A stretch of DNA of 64,000 bases from JAOPZW01 sp963789015 (GTDB lineage: Bacteria; Actinomycetota; Thermoleophilia; Solirubrobacterales; Solirubrobacteraceae): contig CAWBIU010000001.1 of assembly GCA_963789015.1 (NCBI GenBank), positions 930,001 through 994,000 on the forward strand, written 5' to 3'. Of this stretch, positions 62,158-64,000 are shown in pieces. The notes below the pieces were generated by a model, which saw only the letters and a list, made by a program, of their open reading frames with translations, was not told the DNA's origin and ran no database searches. Within the stretch, counting starts at the first letter, position 1; each line of letters begins with the position of its first letter. The translations under genes and the position numbers were made by a program.

Positions 62158-63540
62158 ATGGACGCATCCGCCGCCTCGCCCACCGCCTCGCGCCCGCAGC
62201 GCGGCGACCTGCTCGACCTGCGCGTCGACAGCTTCGCCCACGGCGGCGCCGGGGTCGCGCGCACGGACGGCGGCTACGTGATCTTCGTCCGCGGCGCCGT
62301 GCCCGGCGACGAGGTCCGCGCCGAGATCACCAAGCGCAAGCGCGCGTACGCCGAGGCGCGGACCGTCGAGGTGCTCACGCCCAGCCCCGAGCGCATCGCG
62401 CCGCGCGCCGACCACCCCGGCGCGCCGTGGCAGGTGCTGCCCTACGAGCGCCAGCTGCAGATCAAGGCCGAGCAGGTCGACGACGCGCTGCGGCGCATCG
62501 GCCGCCTCGACGGCTACGAGCTCGAGCCGATCGTCCCGGCCGTCGAGCAGTGGCGCTACCGCAACAAGCTCGAGTACTCCTTCGGGACGGGCGACGACGG
62601 CGCGCTCGTGTGCGGCTTCCACGCGCCCGGCTCGTGGGAGCGGATCGAGGCGGTCGACGACTGCCTGCTCGCCTCGGAGCGCGGCAATGCCGTCCGCGAG
62701 GCGGCGCTGGCGTGGTGCCGGGATCGCGGCCTGGGCGCCTACGACCGCCGCGCCGCGACCGGGCTGCTGCGCAACCTCGTCGTCCGCGAGGGGCGGCGCA
62801 CCGGCGATCTCCAGGTGCGCCTGGTCACCTCCGACGAGCCCGTCGACCTCGACGGGTTCCCCGAGGCCGTCGGCGCCGACAGCGTCCTGTGGACCCGCGC
62901 CGCCGGCGTCGGCGAGACGACGGCGGGCGGGCGCACCGAGGTGCTCCACGGCACGGAGTTCATCGAGGAGGAGATGGCCGTCGGCGGCGGCGAGCGACTG
63001 CGCTTCCGCCTCAGCGCCGAGGCGTTCTTCCAGACGAACACCGAGATGGCCGAGCGCCTGTACGGCACGGCCGTCGAGTTCGCCGGCCTCCAGGGCTGGG
63101 AGCGCGTCTACGACCTGTTCTGCGGCATCGGCACGATCGGCCTCTCGCTGGCGCGCCGGGCGGGCGAGGTCTGGGGCCTGGAGATCGTCGAGGAGGCGAT
63201 CGCCGACGCGATCGAGAACGCGCGCGCCAACGAGATCTCCAACGCGCGCTTCTTCGCCGGCGACGTGCGCCTCGCCCTGCGCGACCTCGTCGAGCAGGCC
63301 TCCCGGCCCGACGTGCTCGTCGTCGACCCGCCGCGCGCCGGGCTGTCGGCGAAGATCGTCCGCCGCGTCGCCGAGGCGGCGCCGAAGCGGATCGTCTACG
63401 TGTCGTGCAACCCGACGACGCTCGCGCCCAACGCGGCCCAGCTCGTCGAGGCGGGCTGGGCGCTGCGCCGTGTGCGGCCGGTCGACATGTTCCCGCAGAC
63501 GCCGCACATCGAGTGCGTCGCGCTGCTCGAGCGCGCGTAG
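62158..63540 (+). CDS. RNA (uracil-5-)-methyltransferase, RumA/TrmA type
   Basis: A 460-residue SAM-dependent methyltransferase that makes 5-methyluridine in 23S rRNA or tRNA. An N-terminal TRAM domain (about 15-75, DSFAHGGAGVARTDGGYVIF), central domain with LLRNLVVREGRRTGDLQVRL, and catalytic domain with FFQTNTEMAERLYGTAVEFA, YDLFCGIGTIGLSLARRA (SAM), LVVDPPRAGLS and the nucleophile/base motif YVSCNPTTLA. The N-terminal FeS cysteine cluster of RumA is not evident. Starts 33 bp after argF. Confidence 0.93.
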   Translation: MDASAASPTASRPQRGDLLDLRVDSFAHGGAGVARTDGGYVIFVRGAVPGDEVRAEITKRKRAYAEARTVEVLTPSPERIAPRADHPGAPWQVLPYERQLQIKAEQVDDALRRIGRLDGYELEPIVPAVEQWRYRNKLEYSFGTGDDGALVCGFHAPGSWERIEAVDDCLLASERGNAVREAALAWCRDRGLGAYDRRAATGLLRNLVVREGRRTGDLQVRLVTSDEPVDLDGFPEAVGADSVLWTRAAGVGETTAGGRTEVLHGTEFIEEEMAVGGGERLRFRLSAEAFFQTNTEMAERLYGTAVEFAGLQGWERVYDLFCGIGTIGLSLARRAGEVWGLEIVEEAIADAIENARANEISNARFFAGDVRLALRDLVEQASRPDVLVVDPPRAGLSAKIVRRVAEAAPKRIVYVSCNPTTLAPNAAQLVEAGWALRRVRPVDMFPQTPHIECVALLERA

Positions 63541-63544
63541 CGAC

Positions 63545-64000
63545 TCAGGACGCCGGGGCGCCCGTGAGCGCGGGCGGGCAGCGCGGCGGGCAGCGGGCCG
63601 CCTCCTCCGTCGGATGCGGCGGGTCGACGCGGTCGGCGACGAGCGAGGCGACGATCCCGCCGGCCAGGAGCAGGAGGATGACGGCGAGCGAGACCTCGTC
63701 GCTCAGGTGGACGAAGTCGTCGGCGAGGATCCGCAGCCCGACGTAGGCGAGGATCAGGGCGATCGTGCGCGCGAGGTAGCGGAAGCGGCGCACGAGGATG
63801 TCGACGAGCGCGAGCAGCGCGCCGAGGCCGATCAGCGCGAAGGCGTTCGCGGTCCAGATCACCACGGGGTCGCGCGTGACCGCCAGCGCCGCGGGGATCG
63901 AGTCGACGGCGAAGGCGATGTCGGCGGCGACGATGGCGACCGCGGTCAGCAGCAGCGGCGTCCCGTGCAGGCGCCCGTCGTAGCGGACGAGCAGCCGGGA
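63545..64000 (-). CDS. TerC family integral membrane protein, C-terminal part (cut by window edge)
   Basis: The frame is open to the window end; 151 residues are seen. IVAADIAFAVDSIPAALAVT is the TerC signature (the FAxDSIPA motif), followed by DPVVIWTANAFALIGLGALL and three further membrane helices. TerC proteins are linked to tellurite resistance and metal-ion (manganese) export or loading of exported proteins. The C-terminus ends in a short soluble tail with two Cys (AARCPPRCPPAL). Its stop is 4 bp from the convergent methyltransferase stop. Confidence 0.9.
   Translation of the reverse strand, partial: SRLLVRYDGRLHGTPLLLTAVAIVAADIAFAVDSIPAALAVTRDPVVIWTANAFALIGLGALLALVDILVRRFRYLARTIALILAYVGLRILADDFVHLSDEVSLAVILLLLAGGIVASLVADRVDPPHPTEEAARCPPRCPPALTGAPAS

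Overview
The window is very GC-rich, almost fully coding actinobacterial DNA. Many genes have GTG starts, stop/start overlaps (ATGA or GTGA) are common, and there is F420-type and lipoate-centred metabolism. Gene content and protein style suggest the class Thermoleophilia (Solirubrobacter/Conexibacter-like), but no rRNA or other marker in the window proves this. I saw no rRNA, tRNA, CRISPR array, insertion sequence, phage or replication origin. No stretch without a gene exceeds about 250 bp.

Layout. 0-3.4 kb: end of glutamate decarboxylase; an ECF41-type sigma factor (SigJ-like) facing a NAD-epimerase remnant, with a matched promoter on each strand between them; a DUF6081-like protein; a methyltransferase. 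3.5-7 kb: a four-gene operon for C3/C4 sugar metabolism (class II aldolase, HAD phosphatase, DhaL, DhaK). 7-15.1 kb: a phosphatase, an internally deleted O-methyltransferase, a DUF4097 protein with a ribbon-helix-helix partner and tandem operator, DUF899, a P-loop kinase/F420 oxidoreductase fusion, a membrane alpha/beta hydrolase and two envelope proteins. 15.3-34.9 kb: a catabolic and transport region (FAH-family hydrolase, MFS, cyclic amidohydrolase, complete Liv-type ABC transporter, solute:sodium symporter, two SDRs, CocE-type hydrolase, hydroxyacid dehydrogenase, M24 peptidase, two acyl-CoA dehydrogenases, GntR regulator). 35-37.8 kb: CstA with its YbdD partner. 37.8-39.6 kb: D-Ala-D-Ala carboxypeptidase and rhomboid protease. 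39.6-56.6 kb: a lipoate and 2-oxoacid dehydrogenase island: LipA, LipB, two E1alpha/E1beta/E2 sets, one dihydrolipoyl dehydrogenase, and a four-PAS GGDEF-EAL protein inside the second set. 56.6-60.6 kb: thiamine genes thiE and, behind a TPP riboswitch, thiO-thiS-thiG. This fits, because the E1 enzymes next door need thiamine diphosphate. 60.6-64 kb: nuclease-fold protein, ornithine carbamoyltransferase, RNA uracil methyltransferase and the end of a TerC protein.

Sequence quality matters here. Ten loci do not read through as given (nine frame-broken genes and one lost stop that fuses two genes). Every break can be repaired by restoring a contracted repeat: a CG lost from CGCG (12 sites) or one base lost from a short homopolymer (6 sites). 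Most lie between 5.5 and 22.6 kb. I therefore list these genes as probably intact in the organism, with the breaks noted. Two other genes (NAD-epimerase at 1.6 kb, O-methyltransferase at 7.7 kb) have lost their whole middle in frame; that is a different kind of event and they are listed as pseudogenes.
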